Shown piece after piece: positions 34,711 to 47,357 of a stretch of 64,000 nt of DNA (within the stretch, counting starts at the first letter, position 1; each line of letters begins with the position of its first letter). The position numbers and the translations under genes were made by a program. The notes beneath the pieces were generated by a model. That model had not been told where the DNA came from and did not search any database. It saw only the letters and a program-made list of their open reading frames with translations. Source of the DNA: Loripinus fragilis (taxonomy: Eukaryota; Mollusca; Bivalvia; Lucinida; Lucinidae); contig OZ026522.1 of assembly GCA_964019695.1 (NCBI GenBank), positions 21,568,477 through 21,632,476 on the forward strand, read 5' to 3'.

Positions 34711-34903
34711 TTTTTTATGCTCAACTCAACTGAGAACGGAATTTTGCTGGCTCATAAATATTAAAATGCCATTTTAGCATTTATTAGTATGATGAATACA
34801 GTATTTGAGGGTTTAAAAGCGATAAAAGTCTTTATTTTCAGCAGTTTAGTTTTTATGATCAGTTGAAATTTCATGCTCATTCGAGTTGAGCGTGAAAAAT
34901 ATA
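34711..34903. mobile_element. Foldback element, GCTCAACTC termini
   Basis: Left end TTTTTTATGCTCAACTCAAC and right end GCTCATTCGAGTTGAGCGTG then AAAAA are inverted. The centre AAAATGCCATTTTAGCATTT is a degraded form of the palindrome core at 6633 and 11490. Confidence 0.65.
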
Positions 34904-35608
34904 TAACATCGGGGCCTGGACTTCCACTGCATGTTCATAAAGAAACATTTGTATAATAGAAAAGTTGGAACTTTCGCATGGACAGAGTTTTAAACTAAGA
35001 AAAATCTTGAGCATGATATCCCACATGATATTTGCCCTCCTCATTATTTTTATATCAACAATTGTTGGCATTTTAAGAATATATGTACTTTCAAAGTTTT
35101 TGCGGGAAATGATCTGGTGACCCTTATGATACAATGAAACCCATTTGTTCAATGAAAGTTTTACGCACATGTAGTTCTGCAGGTTTACCTTGTGAAACCA
35201 AATGGGAAAATACATGTAGTTTCTTATTTTTTTGTTCAAAGTTCCAGCGACCTACACTTCCCATCAAACTGAAGATTGGTTTATTTTGGTGTTGTTTAAA
35301 TCCTCCTTGTTTGCTAGTGGTGGTAAAAAGTTTATGTCGTATTTGTCGAGTGGTAGACTGGTCCAATAGAATCATGGACAAGACAAATTTAATGATAATG
35401 CATACGGGGTTTCGAACTGACTTGATTTAATCGGGACCTTTGTCATCTATTGAACACTATGAACTGTCTGATGTTACTTGGCATCGCCTGATTGGTTGTT
35501 TATGAGTAATTCCACTATCTCTGGTATACATCCTGAAAGTACCGTCCCGTACTAAAACGGACGTATTGTATGATACGGGTATCGTAGATCCAGGTCAATC
35601 TGCATTAT
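34904..35608. other. Unassigned stretch with half a CAACAATTGTTGG core
   Basis: ATCAACAATTGTTGGCATTT then TAAG at about 35055 is a solo palindrome centre. No gene is supported. Confidence 0.35.
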
Positions 35609-35715
35609 GTAATAGTTATACCATGGCTTGTCCGCCTGTACGTGGAGATAATCCACGAGCTTTAGCTCGTGGATTATCTTACGTACAGGTGGACAAACAT
35701 GGTTTGACTATTTTA
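35609..35715. mobile_element. 107-bp foldback MITE
   Basis: Arms of about 52 bases (CCGCCTGTACGTGGAGATAA then TCCACGAGCT) pair around two bases at 35661-35662. A degraded relative lies at 62475-62550. Confidence 0.78.
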
Positions 35716-36304
35716 TACCACCTACATCAGTGTAGACCTTGCACATCACGAGATATTTCGTGCTAAAGTTGGTAAGGGTGGTGTAAACATTGTAAGCAGA
35801 CTGTTTGAAGACTTCTTTGTCCACGCGCATATTATTGTGTTGCAAAGACCAATTTCATCAAATATCAGGGTTTGGGATTGCCCTAAACAATTTAATTTAT
35901 TACCATGTTCGTTCTGGATATTTATATTTATTTTTTGAAATACGATGACAGTGCCGTTTCGCTTGTATTGGATGCAATCTTTATCTGAAATTAATGCTGT
36001 TTTTGTTCGAGTTATTAGTCATACCTGGCATCGATGATACTCTTTGACTACAACTCTTGATTTTAATGATACCTTTGTGTCGTATCGTTTAAATCCTCAT
36101 TACCTTGGGACTTAGTGATATTAGCTTCCCTGCTGATGAGCTTATTATCGCTATTTAGTGCTGCCGGTAGGACAGTCTGCGACTAAGCATGGCACTGTCT
36201 GGAAGGGATGGTGAATAGAATCAGAGGGCGCAATGTGTTTTGTTTATATGGCAGATTTTGAAATACAACCTGTTTTGATAATAGTTTTAATTATTGACTT
36301 ATCA
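35716..36304. other. Unassigned stretch, nothing recognised
   Basis: No coding frame or repeat supported. The 8-bp ACTTATCA at 36297-36304 is the target duplication of the next element. Confidence 0.3.
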
Positions 36305-36542
36305 TTGACTGGCTCCAGTCCTTAAAACAATTTTCATCAATGTGTCATATCATATACTTGTAGTCACTCTAACTCTGATGGTTCTGTTTTAAAACAGAGC
36401 CATCAGAGTTAGACTGGCTACAAGTATATGATAGGACACATTAATAAAAAATTGCAAAACAGAGCCATCAGAGCTGGACTGGCTACAAGTATATGATCTG
36501 ACACATTGATGAAAAAATGTTTTAAGGACTGGAGCCAGTCTA
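36305..36542. mobile_element. hAT-like foldback MITE, copy 1 (238 bp)
   Basis: Ends TTGACTGGCTCCAGTCCTTA and complement TAAGGACTGGAGCCAGTCTA are inverted, and ACTTATCA is duplicated exactly at 36297-36304 and 36543-36550. Eight-base duplications are the rule for hAT elements. The right arm is partly duplicated: AACAGAGCCATCAGAG occurs twice. Confidence 0.8.
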
Positions 36543-36550
36543 ACTTATCA

Positions 36551-37339
36551 CGAATTATTGTATTTATATGCCATTTTGTGGAGTCTAGGACAGAATTAAT
36601 TTCAACTCAATTTGGGCTATGTTTGTTGATTTCTTGGGAAAGCAAAGTTTGACATGGCTTGTGCATCATCTGCCAGCAGATAATTCATAAATTATAAAAT
36701 GTCAAGACTCATCAGTTTTGACATGAATCAGCTGCAAATCAGTTTATATTTATATAATACTTCATGTTTATATAATACTTCAGAGGGTTAAAGTTATCAT
36801 GTTTAAACTATGAATATCTTCAAAAGGTACAGATATATGCAATAATGATGTGTTTTTTTCATTTATATTTTTTCTATATAGTATTTTCGTTAAGTTTGTA
36901 TTAAGATGATAGCCTTATATAGTCTATTTATAAAATCCAAAAGAAAGTATTGTTGGCTCTAAACATTTTTTTCAGCGCAGTTTATCAAAATAATTTCTCA
37001 TTACAGAAAGATTGGCTATAACATTAATATATTGCAACAGACTGCATGCTTGGTGGTAGACTCAATCACGGTTGGCAACTTTGCGTTCCTCTTTAATTGC
37101 ACGCCTGTGGGTCGGACTTCAGAATCCATGAAGGTTCCGACTTAAAGACTTATCTATAGAGGATATGGTTTGGTCTGATGCTTTGGCTGTTGTCAGGCCC
37201 ACCAGGGTTTACCTGTTTGATTTATTTTGCTTCGGTATTCAGTTTTGTGTACTGTTGAGTCCTTATATTTACTCTATCTCCTTTTCATATCTTGATGTAT
37301 ATGTTCTAGGAGTTAATTCATGGATAAGTTAGGGGTCTT
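36551..37339. other. Unassigned AT-rich stretch
   Basis: Contains CATCTGCCAGCAGATAATTC near 36668, similar to the GTCTGCCAGCAGACAATT motif at 29146. No gene supported. Confidence 0.3.
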
Positions 37340-37680
37340 TCATGAAAACCAAACATTTATGTGTCTTGATCCACATCTGTACTAAGTGTGAGGTTAGCGC
37401 TGTGAATCCAGTAAAAGTACTTTTTACTGACCGTTCCAAGGCGGTGCTTCTTTTGTGGATCATTTTTGTTATTTGTGCTTCATGTTTGTCTTGTTTTCTT
37501 GCCTGTTCATTGAAGCTTTGTGGTCACCCGCTGGGAAAGGGCTGACCTCTTGGCTCTCTTGTATGTGACGTTTTATTGTGTTTCTGTCACTTTCCCATGT
37601 GGTGTCCTGGGTCAGGTGTGGTGCATGATTGTATCGAATCCTGATCTTTGCCTTCTTTCTTAATGTTTTTAAATAAAGAA
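37340..37680 (-). repeat. Family B repeat, copy 3, longest
   Basis: Minus-strand match to 28866-29090, for example CTGGGAAAGGGCTGACCTCT, CACTTTCCCATGTGGT and CTGGGTCAGGTGTGGT. It extends further left than the other copies. Confidence 0.75.
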
Positions 37681-39024
37681 AAGAAATACCCCTTGCCCAC
37701 AGATATAAAAACTAATCACAAAAATATAAAGTATTTATTGGCAATCATTGATGCATTTCATTTGGCTATCATTATAACACAATATAACTTTTAAACTGAT
37801 CTCAATCTCAATATTTAATCTTGCGAGCAAAAGCAAGCTTTCAAACTTTAGGCATACGTAGTATGTTAACTGAGCGAAGTCCTTTATTTGACAGCATCTA
37901 TTAAAATCAGTTGGTCACAAACAATGACTTCTATTCTATTCTACTCAACTGCTTATTCTACTTGCAATGACATACTCTTTCTACAGACAGAATCGCATGA
38001 CGATGCCTACTAACATTAACGCAATCCTGCCATTAGACTGGCACTTGTCTGTTAGATAATTCGAATACATGTACTTTTACATGAACATATTTAGGCCACG
38101 TCAAGAGATACTCAGTCATCTAGGTCAGCGGGAAGGGGATACTCAGTCGCATGGCATTCCCAGCTATACCCACAAACCATAACCGTATTTTGGGGTCATT
38201 CATGTGATGTTGTGTACAGCTTCATCTTGACTGTGATTGGTGAAGTACAATAGAGATCTAGCCTCATTGTCTGGTCATTTGATGATCTAGTCATTTGATG
38301 ACGAACACATGATGTGTGACGTCATTGTACGTCATTATATCAACATTGTGTTCATGGCCATATTACAGCTTGTAATCACTTCGATGATACAATTTTCATC
38401 TGATCTGCGTCTGTTTAAGAGGTAAGCCAGACTCGTTTAATCAGTGCATGAGTCGTACTTTCTTGTATATTAGTGGGTAATAAAGCAAATAATAAGGCAC
38501 GAATAAATATCAGTTGACAGCTGACACAATGACCTAATTATAAACTCGTGTCGAAGTAAAAAAAAAAGGTCAACAGGCAGCGTGTGGTCGCAAAGTGAAT
38601 CAATTCAAATTACATGAGCTGTGGGCCAGCTCACGAATGGTTGCTTGGTTTTACAACTTTTGTGGAATGGAGGAAAAAGCAAAATATTTACCACACATGG
38701 GCAACATGTGCAATATGGCTGCGTCCTTACTATTCAACAAATATGATGTCACAAGTCATGTGTTTCCCCACCGATTCTAAATTACTTCAATATACGTCCC
38801 TGGTTTTCCTACCTTGATACTGTACGCCAGAACCCATTTGGCTTTACCTAGAAAGAGAGTCATAAGCACGTGTATATTCATTCGTTGTGTTGCATATTTT
38901 TGCAATAGGTATGCTATTATTTATGGTTGTGGCATTTACTGGTTAATGCTTTTGTAGTGTTGCTGGTTTGTTGGGTTTTTTTTGCCTTTACTGTTTGTGT
39001 TGGCTTTCAAACAATCCAGTTTTC
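37681..39024. other. Unassigned stretch, no gene supported
   Basis: Some TGACGTCA-like and CATTTGATGA repeats occur near 38275-38340. I see no host exon and no element boundary. Confidence 0.3.
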
Positions 39025-39087
39025 CTCTTCTTCTTCTTCTTCTTCTTCTTCTTCTTCTTCTTCTTCTTCTTCTTCTTCTTCTTCTTG
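39025..39087. repeat. TTC trinucleotide microsatellite
   Basis: About 20 TTC units. Frames of poly-Ser, poly-Leu, poly-Phe, poly-Arg and poly-Lys here are artefacts. Confidence 0.97.
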
Positions 39088-39520
39088 CATGTACACGTAC
39101 TATATGCGACGTTGCTGGTATTAATGCTGCCGTTGATGTTGTCAAGATAATATTCGTCAAAAAAATTATCCGTCTTCGGTTTATCAACACTCAAATAATT
39201 GCCACGGAAAGAGGAATCTGTGACAAAAATGACATAGTCCGTGTTTTGCTAAAGTGCATATGCCTTTTAGCGAATAAATTGCGAGATTTTGCGAGATTTA
39301 TGTCTTCCACCAGATGACTGCTTCCTGATCGGCTGTCTGAAATATCTTATAACTGTATCTGGCTTTTAGCAGAAGATTCAATGTGGATAGATCATGATGT
39401 GTTTCTGTTTTGCACGCGATTCTCAGTATTGTTATTATATAGTGCGTTTATACTTTGTACATCTTAACCTATAAGTTGCCGATCATAAACGCAGTAAAAT
39501 TAGGTTGAATCTAGACTAAC
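39088..39520. other. Unassigned stretch, nothing recognised
   Basis: No supported coding or repeat signal. Confidence 0.3.
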
Positions 39521-39521
39521 T

Positions 39522-39656
39522 CCAGTCCTTAAAACATTTTTTCATCAATGTGTCATATCATATACTTGTAGCTAGTCTTACTCTTATGGCTCTGTTTAGA
39601 GTATTATATGATATGACACATTGATGAAAAATTGTTTTAAGGACTGGAGCCAGTCT
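39522..39656. mobile_element. hAT-like foldback MITE, copy 2 (about 135 bp)
   Basis: TAGACTAACTCCAGTCCTTA and the complement GGACTGGAGCCAGTCT bound it, with CATCAATGTGTCATATCATA arms inside. The centre is deleted compared with copies 1 and 3. No clear target duplication. Confidence 0.75.
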
Positions 39657-40289
39657 TATCGTAACATGAAACGTCAAAGCCTATTTGATTTCTTGAAACT
39701 AAAAAAGAAATAAAAAAATCTTTAGCCCAGATACGTGTGATCTGCTTTTTAATGTAAATTTATTTGTCGCTAGTCTAAATTAAGATGGTCTGAAATGACG
39801 ATTTTCCTGTTTTAGCGTATATTTGTGGACTGTTTCAGTTACCATAGCAACGATTAAAGTCGATTCTTACCACTCAAGTAATCCTTTTGATAGACCAATC
39901 AGAAGAAGCTTGTGAAAATCAGCTTTTATGTTTATTGCTTCGCAAAATAGCCAACTAATGCACGTCATGAAAGATGCTAATTTTGGGAGTCGCTTGTTCA
40001 AAGCTTTGAATCGGTCGGTGCATTGGGGAGTTCATTGAAACCCAGTAGTTTATTCGGGTATGCACAAAGAGAAAGCAAAGCATGCAGTTCTCACTTTCTC
40101 AGTGATATGAATGCAAAAAAAAAACAACAAAAAAAAACGGGTCCATAGTACTGCTGATACCAAACATTAGGCATTTAGTCTACTAGATAGCCGCACTTGC
40201 ATATTATAGACGGACCTTCTGCTTATGCAACATATAGAGGATCTTACATGAATGCTTATGTTTTATTGAAAATATCAAACGAGTTGAGG
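39657..40289. other. Unassigned stretch, nothing recognised
   Basis: An A-rich segment lies at 40115-40138. No gene supported. Confidence 0.3.
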
Positions 40290-41892
40290 ATACCTTTTTG
40301 GCAACGAGTTTAATAAATTCAATAATACAGGAGCACGAATATCACATGACATCAGAATTACTTAAAAATCGCATTTTTGGCGTGAAAACGTCAAGATTTT
40401 GCCATCTTTTACGCAATGTTAAAACGGGCGCCATTATATTATGTAAGCCACTAGTGGTTTATTGGTTTTATTTCGTGTATTTACATCACTCCCAGACGCG
40501 ATGTCATGTGATAAATGTAAGTACCACACAATCTCATGGGGCGGCCCAGAATTTTTTTTTGTACAATCCATCAACCAACTGCTGATTCACTTTCAACAGG
40601 TTTACCTAAGGGGCTCTACATGTCTTTTCAAACCGGGAGTCAAGTGGGTATAACATTTCCTGATCTGAGGATTTATAATGGCCACATCATGGGAAAATAT
40701 CTCGGGTGGCGGATGTTTCTACTTCAAATTTATTTTAAATGTATGAGGTATAGGATCTAGCCTGGCAGTAAAGTTTGTTTTGCATTTGACTACTACTCGG
40801 GTGCATCACGCTTAGCAGCGACAGAGACTCGTGGTTCCTATTGAATTTTCAGGGACACAATTTAGCACTTTCTAACTAATAAACTCTTATAGTTTTCACC
40901 AAAACGAATGTAGATATTACCTTCACATGCTGATATAAGTCCCCTCATATCAAACAATTCATGCATCACAACATTAGCTCCGTGGAAAACAGTGTATATC
41001 ATGATCTGGATCTACACTGTTGCAAGATGACCTAAATGTGGGTTCAGAAAAGACAATTTAACAATTTGTTCACTTTCCGTTTTTGCAACATAACTTTAAA
41101 CAGTTCAATTAATCGTTGAATCCCAGAGATGGGGATACTCTGATATATTCATGTCGACTCGGGCCAGGCTTTGGGGTTCAAAATTTTGAATTTTCAAATT
41201 TTTTTGGGGTTTCAGTAAAATAATTTTCGGAGTGTGGAGATTATGTGGATATTTTTGAGGGGCCATCACAAAATTAGACTAGTTTTAGGGGTCATTTCTA
41301 TGTATTTTCTTAAGGTAAATGTACAGAATGGTGATATTTTTTGGGGTGGCAAAATATTCCAATAATATTTTGGGGGTACTCGATATTTCTTATATTGTTT
41401 TGATTTAAACAGTAGGTACTGGGTCCAAGCCTACGTATGAAGAAAAAAAATGAGAGAACCCCCCCCCCCCCCCCCCGGTTAATAAGCAAGTTGAGCAACT
41501 TCTATAGCAAGTGAGCAAAATAATTTTTTTTTTCTGTTTTATCAAGTGGTTAAAAAGTTTTGATCCATGAAAGTGCCATTTTATGGAGACATTATTCATG
41601 TTACAATTTGCCTTTGTTCAAATACAAACTTCCTGCGTTCAAATGCACCCTTTAAAATAAGTAGATTTTTTTACTGATAAATGACCTTATAAATAGAAAA
41701 CTTCTCAAGATGAAACTAAGCAAAACACTTTCATTGTTGCACTGAGACTTAAAAAAGTATTGGTTCCCGGTTGTTGGTTGCATCAGAGAAGAATGACCCT
41801 GGATGCATCATGGAGTGTAGATTTCAAAGGTATATGACAAAATGAATCTAACATTTGTGTATATTTATTATTGAACTCGTTGCGAAAAGGCG
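40290..41892. repeat. Possible 1.6-kb element, short inverted ends
   Basis: CCTTTTTGGCAACGAGTTTAATAA-type sequence at 40290-40313 is inverted at 41869-41892 (GAACTCGTTGCGAAAAGG). A direct relative, CTCGTTCAATAAATTCAATA, lies at 41937. A run of about 18 C occurs at 41459-41476. No ORF of interest, and the boundaries are weak. Confidence 0.35.
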
Positions 41893-43194
41893 GTAAAATG
41901 CTCGGCAGTGCTTCACATTGTATCCCTTTTTCGAAACTCGTTCAATAAATTCAATACATGTAATATATGAGCACTCATTTTCTCTGATGATACCGAAGCT
42001 GGGCTATATTTAGATTCCCTGCCGTCTTTTTGAGGGACATAGACAAACAGTGCAGACCCAGATCAGCATCCGACATCTTATCAGGGTCTCCACTGTTTAC
42101 TGACATTTTTTTTTAAATTGAATGAAAATGAAATATACAACCTAACAACCCTAAAATTGGTAATGGACTTGTCAAGTTGATTAAGATTGGAAAGTCCATT
42201 CGGCTTAAATGAGTTAGCATAATCTCCAGGTTTCATGCATTGACTGATTGAGTATGCGCTGAAGATTGTGTTGACCTAGATCATACGCTGGTCGCACACT
42301 GGTTAAACCTAGCTTTATCTTTTCGCACACCTTGATCGAAGGATATCTAGCAAACGCCACTGCATAAAAACAGGTTTGATTCCTATACTAACGTTGAATT
42401 TCTTAAACACTTTTCCTATATTTGTAGACTCGACAATTCCAGCCTAACCATTCATTCCTCTATAGTAGTAAGTACTTTGAGAGAAAACATTCAAAGAAGG
42501 AGAACTAACGATTTCCAAATATAGCAGCAACAGCAGTAAGTCTATAACAAGTGTAAGCTTTCACAAGAAAGTGTGGTCTACGCCATGCATATATAAAACT
42601 GTTATTCTGAACAGGTCAAGTTTAGAGTAAAGGGGGAGGGGTGGATGTGGGCAGCTTAGAGTTAGTTCTTAATTAAAAACTATAAAAAAAACATTGAAAT
42701 TTTCACTCCATTCCATACATTTGAATTTATTGATATGACATTCTGTGTTATATCTAGAGCGCCGTTGTATGGCACTCTTTGTAATATCTTTTCTTGCTTA
42801 GTTTCAAAGCGAGTGATGGGAATATTTCACTACATCAGTTTTTTTTTTCAATCCTTCCATCTGCCTTCTTTCTACCTTTCTTTCAAAACCAGCCATTGAA
42901 CAATGTGCGAGTTAATATTAAATATGCATGAAAGCTGTGCCATGCAGTAATTACCCATTGCCTTTGCATTGTGTGCATTCATCATGGAGCCAGACGCACT
43001 CTTACGTGACTGATAAATTCGATCAATTAGATAAAACAAGATTTTTTTTATTTTGCGCCTAATAATTAAATTTTATGAGTTACTGGATTACGTTATATTA
43101 TTGAGTCACCTGTGAGATCAATAACTTCGTTTTATCATTTTATCAGATCAAGTTTAGAATTCAAGCGGTGGAAGAAAACGACTTTATGCAATAT
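41893..43194. other. Unassigned stretch, no gene supported
   Basis: Aside from the 41937 relative above, no repeat partner is visible. Confidence 0.3.
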
Positions 43195-43296
43195 TAATTA
43201 TAGATCAAAATAGTTCGAACAGCGAATGTCGAAACCAGTCTGCGCTTGCGCAGACTGGTTTCAACTTTCGCTGTTCAAACTATTCTCATGATTAAT
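43195..43296. mobile_element. Foldback MITE with CAGTCTGCGC centre
   Basis: Arms AGTTCGAACAGCGAATGTC then GAAACCAGTCTGCGC and complement pair almost fully over about 48 bases. Confidence 0.72.
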
Positions 43297-43545
43297 TTTA
43301 TAGAATTTTATCAGCACTCAAAGATGTGACGGCAAATCATATTTCATATGCAAAGATGTGCCGTTTAAGGTAAGTTTTGAAATGACACATTCAGATTGCG
43401 AGTGTTACATTTTTTATTTGTAATAATTAACCTTCATGTCTGGCCGGGTTCATCTGCCTAATTAGTGACTCACACGGTTTAATCATTGCAATGAAACAGT
43501 TGAGTGGAAATCAATCAATGCATGTTGCTGTTGAATGAGATCATG

Positions 43546-43569
43546 GCAGAGAGAGAGAGATAGAGAGAC

Positions 43570-43605
<36 letters not shown>

Positions 43606-43759
43606 GGAGAGAGAGAGAGAGAGGGAGAGAGACAGAGAGAGACAGAGACAGACAGAGGGAGAGAGAGACAGAGAAGGACATAGAGAGAGACAGACACACA
43701 TACAGACAGACAGAGAGAGAGACAGACAGACATACAGAGAGAGAGAGTCAGCTAGAGAC

Positions 43760-43832
<73 letters not shown>

Positions 43833-43836
43833 ACAA
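43546..43836. repeat. Compound AG and AC microsatellite
   Basis: GA-rich tract 43546-43748 with GACA interruptions, followed by an AC tract 43762-43836. Frames on both strands (Arg-Glu, Ser-Leu, Thr-His, Cys-Val) are artefacts. Confidence 0.96.
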
Positions 43837-43959
43837 GTTGAGCTTTTACTGCATTTACCCCATACAGATGCAATGGTAAAATATTAACAGGGACAATAAC
43901 TCTTGCTGAAATATTCAAACAGTTAATTGCATTTTATTTGCGTTTGGCATGCCAAAAAT

Positions 43960-44435
43960 AGTAAGTGAATATGATCAGGAAATACCACAATCACAAACTG
44001 CAGACAAACCCGTGGTATCGTGAGGAAGAGCCACACAACAATCACGAGACACCAGGAAGACAAACAAAGCAACGCAATCAACTCTCTCTTCCCCATCGAG
44101 ATGATTGCAAAGCTAGAATGGGCACAAAGTAACGCACAACAAAACATAGAACAATTACAGAATCACTATGGGTTTAACAATCAACAACGAACCAACAACA
44201 ACAGAATGATCGCCTTAGAACGACAGCAGCCAACGCCACTGGGGGGGGGGGGTAAATGCATTTTACTGGTACTAAATCTTCGCCCTAGATTCTGCTGTTG
44301 TTGAAGCACAAGCATGTTAAGCTCGCATGGAGGATTCCTTACCATTGCATTGCATCATCATTGAGAAACAATAGAATTAAATCAACGCACTATGATGAAA
44401 CAGAGTAAAGGGCTCACGACTCACAAATAGTCAGA
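43960..44435 (+). repeat. Family A repeat, copy linked to the Penelope-like element
   Basis: Begins AATAGTAAGTGAATATGATC, runs through CACAATCACAAACTGCAGAC and the CTCTCTCTTCCCCATC block to a G12 tract (44241-44252), then TCTTCGCCCTAGATTCTGCT. It continues straight into sequence shared with 48310-48409 and then into the Penelope tail, so family A is best read, on the minus strand, as the 3' tail of that element. Confidence 0.75.
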
Positions 44436-44439
44436 GCTA

Positions 44440-46470
44440 AAGAAAACCCCAAGGTGAGCCACGGCGGGCCCAGCTACAGCCAAGCACCGGGCACCAACCC
44501 AGCGATTAAAGCTTTACATCAGAGCAGTCATTGAGTCTGAGGCCTGGCCCACCATCGGGCAATTAAAGAGGAAACCATAGCTATAAACCTTGATAGGGTT
44601 TACAAGCAGGCATGCAGACTGTCGCATGATATCCAAACTATATCCAACTTTTTTTTATAACGTTTGATAATCTTTTTGAATTGATCACTAAAAATACGTT
44701 TTCCAACAATTCTTTTGAATTTATAAACTAAATCACCATAAAATACGGGTTCTGATATGCCTTGTTGCAGAAGAGTTTTTATTTCCATTAACTCTGAGTG
44801 TCTGTGCTAGAATTTAGAAAATGCTTTCCGAATTCTATGATATCTATAACCTTGTTTTAATAACTCAGCACTCAAAAATATGTTTCTGTTGTTGTAGTTA
44901 TCAACATTAGAACACACTCTCGCAAAACAAACAAGTTGCGAAAGATATACACCATAAGAAAGGGAGCGAGTCACATCTCCACCAAGAAATGGGAAATTTA
45001 CTTTTTTCAAAATTAAGATAAAGCCGTTTATCAAACGATGCCATTCGCTATGGACAGGTCCAAGTCTAGACTGGTATCAGACCAGTAAATAGAAAAAAAT
45101 ATTAAAATATGTGCGCACACATATACAAGCATATACACCTTTGAAAAAAATCACTGACTGTCTTATTTACTGTATTCTATGCAATGGGGAAGTAATAAAG
45201 TATCATAAATTTATCTCTGCAGTAGTTATAGAACTTTCACTTAGATGTCTTATTACAGGGCCTGAAGAAAGGCTAGTCTAAGTCCAAAAATGGGGCTCCT
45301 GTATGTAATAATTCGCTTTATTTAACTGAATTTCGGTGGGATATATCTGACCTACCGTATGGTCAAATAAGGATTATCAATATTAAGTAAGTCATATAAA
45401 TATCTGGAGGTGGAGTTACAAGCTTCTATAGTATCAGTTTGATTATTGTCTGACAAAGACAGCATGAAGTCTCTGTCATAACAAAACAAAACAAAAACAA
45501 ATCTGCAACAAGTGGAACACAATTAGTACCCATTGGAATACCTACAATTTGTCTATATAATTTCGAGCCAAATCTTATAAATGTATTGTCCAAAAGATAA
45601 TGGAGAGGATCACACACTTCCTGATATTACCACAACTTATATTGTTTAAGTTGTTCAGAAGTAAAAAAGGCACGGTTCTCATTACAAGACAAATAAAGTG
45701 AGCCCTCTCTGTTAAAAGTTTGTTCAATTAATTCCATTAGTTTTTCTTTGATAAGAGTATGAGGCAGCGTAGTATAGAGAGTAGATAATTCATATGTAGA
45801 CAAACCAGATGCTAGAAAACATTTAGATTTTAATTTCTTAAGAATCTCACCTGAATTTTTGATAGACCAAAATAAATTTTTAATATTCATTTCATAAACT
45901 GTTGTACAATATTTTATAACATTGTTTTTAATCGCAGTGGGGTAGGAATTCAAAGTATAGACAACTCGGTAGTAGTACATGAACTAGAATTAGCAATGAA
46001 ACTGACTAATAGGTAACGTAGGAAGCTTGCTATGATCCTCATCAACAAGCACACCAAACTTAGCTGCCATATGGCATCGATGCCTATCGACGACAGAATT
46101 CTCATCAAGCCTGTTATGCTCATATGTTTTGGCAGTACTAAGTTCTTGCTTTAGGGTGTTAATGTAGTGCATTTTTCAAACGACTATAACAATGTTAGCA
46201 GCCTCATCTGCGGAGGCCAAAACAAACTTCCTATGGAACTCCTGGACCCGTTTCTTCAAATTTCTAAAGGTGAATTTAGGTTTAGGTGGTAGAAGATCTA
46301 AGTTGTTGCAATAAAATGAAATTCTACCATCAATAATTTTAAAAATATCTAATTTCAAACTATTTTATGTATTAGATTCAACATGCTCTCGTTTTGACCA
46401 GCGATTACGAAATTCTTGTAAGGCGCCATTTATCTCGTAAATTCTAGGCAGATATGGTAGCAAGTATTGA
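44440..46470 (-). pseudogene. Penelope-like element reverse transcriptase, multiply broken
   Basis: On the minus strand from about 46470, successive frames give LPRIYEINGALQEFRNRWSK, VLASADEAANIV, STLYTTLPHTLIKEKL, then FGSKLYRQIVGIPMGTNC (45560-45510), and downstream SYGVYLSQLVCFARVCSNV and QQGISEPVFYGDLVYKF (to about 44700). These match Penelope-like reverse transcriptases of invertebrates. The catalytic YLDD reads YLYD: the first Asp codon is TAT at 45394-45396. Frameshifts fall near 45985, 45620, 45480, 45300 and 45050, and stops near 46365. No GIY-YIG endonuclease is visible. The tail (44440-44600) passes into family A. Such enzymes copy their RNA at nicked or telomeric DNA; this copy is dead. 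Confidence 0.88.
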
Positions 46471-46539
46471 AGTTATAGCACAAAATGTATTTAGTCGTGC
46501 AAGAGTTATGGTTATTGGTGTCAGTAGTACCCTTAATTA

Positions 46540-46640
46540 TATTTTGGCCGTTCAAAAGTGTAAAAGGCGCGTGTCTCATTACAAGCAAAACAGATAGAGG
46601 CATCTCAATTAAAAGATTGCTTAATTATTTCAGTAAACAT
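46540..46640 (-). pseudogene. Second Penelope-like fragment
   Basis: TTCAAAAGTGTAAAAGGCGC then GTCTCATTACAAGCAAA resembles 45650-45740 (TTCAGAAGTAAAAAAGGCAC, GTTCTCATTACAAGACAA) in the same orientation. This suggests a partial duplicate or another insertion beside the main copy. Confidence 0.45.
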
Positions 46641-46777
46641 AGGGAAGCACATTCGGGCTGTATAAATCAAATTTTAATCTAAATCGAATGCTTCCAGCAA
46701 ACGTTTTTGTTGTTGCTGTTTCCTGCGTTTGGTTGACCATTTAATTATCATTCTTTTGGCGTAAATGTGCAAATCCT

Positions 46778-46875
46778 ATTTAAAACTGATGAAAAAGTGC
46801 AAGATATTCAACTTTCAAAGCGTGATATAACGCTTTGAAAGCTGAATTTCTTGCGCCTTTTCATCAATTTTAAAT
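46778..46875. mobile_element. 98-bp foldback MITE
   Basis: Arms ATTTAAAACTGATGAAAAAG then TGCAAGA and CTTTCAAAGCG pair with the right half around TGATATAA. One arm has a single-base mismatch every 8-10 bases. Confidence 0.72.
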
Positions 46876-47349
46876 CAAGGAACAGCTCATGGGGTGTTAT
46901 TTCGTCCATATAAGATCATGATTCGAGACTGATGGGGCAAGGTAAACTCTGAGGTTATTCAACTTCATTACAATATCGTGTACCTTTATGCACCAAGTGT
47001 TCAGCCATTAAGCATCACTGTGTTAAAAATTCTCTGCTATTATTCATTGATGCTGAATGCACGCTGTTACAAAACTACAAGAAAATAGCATACTACTTCA
47101 AAGGCTTTATGATATCCTTCCATGCACATAACAAATTTATCACACTCAAATATTCTAAGTTTCGTTCGTTCTATTAATTATGTAAAAGATATTGATCAGC
47201 GGTGTCTGGCTAGATAATGTTAATTGGATCCCCCCATTAACTAACTCATAAATGGATGTGCTGGCATCAACAATTGTAACATTAGCAATAAAAGACAATA
47301 GATAATAGGATTCTACGAGGATCAAGGTCTCCCTGGCATCTGTTACACA
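46876..47349. other. Unassigned stretch, nothing recognised
   Basis: No gene or repeat partner supported. Confidence 0.3.
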
Positions 47350-47357
47350 TCCAAGTC

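Noticed and set aside
38927..39317. Poly-Ser, poly-Leu, poly-Phe, poly-Arg and poly-Lys frames
   Set aside because: All frames cross the TTC microsatellite; no domain lies outside it.
43483..43879. Cys-Val, Ser-Leu, Arg-Glu and Thr-His proteins
   Set aside because: They come from the AG and AC microsatellites and read equally well on both strands.
43923..44147. Hydrophobic minus-strand ORF as possible small membrane protein
   Set aside because: It is within the family A tail, and related copies carry frame-breaking changes.
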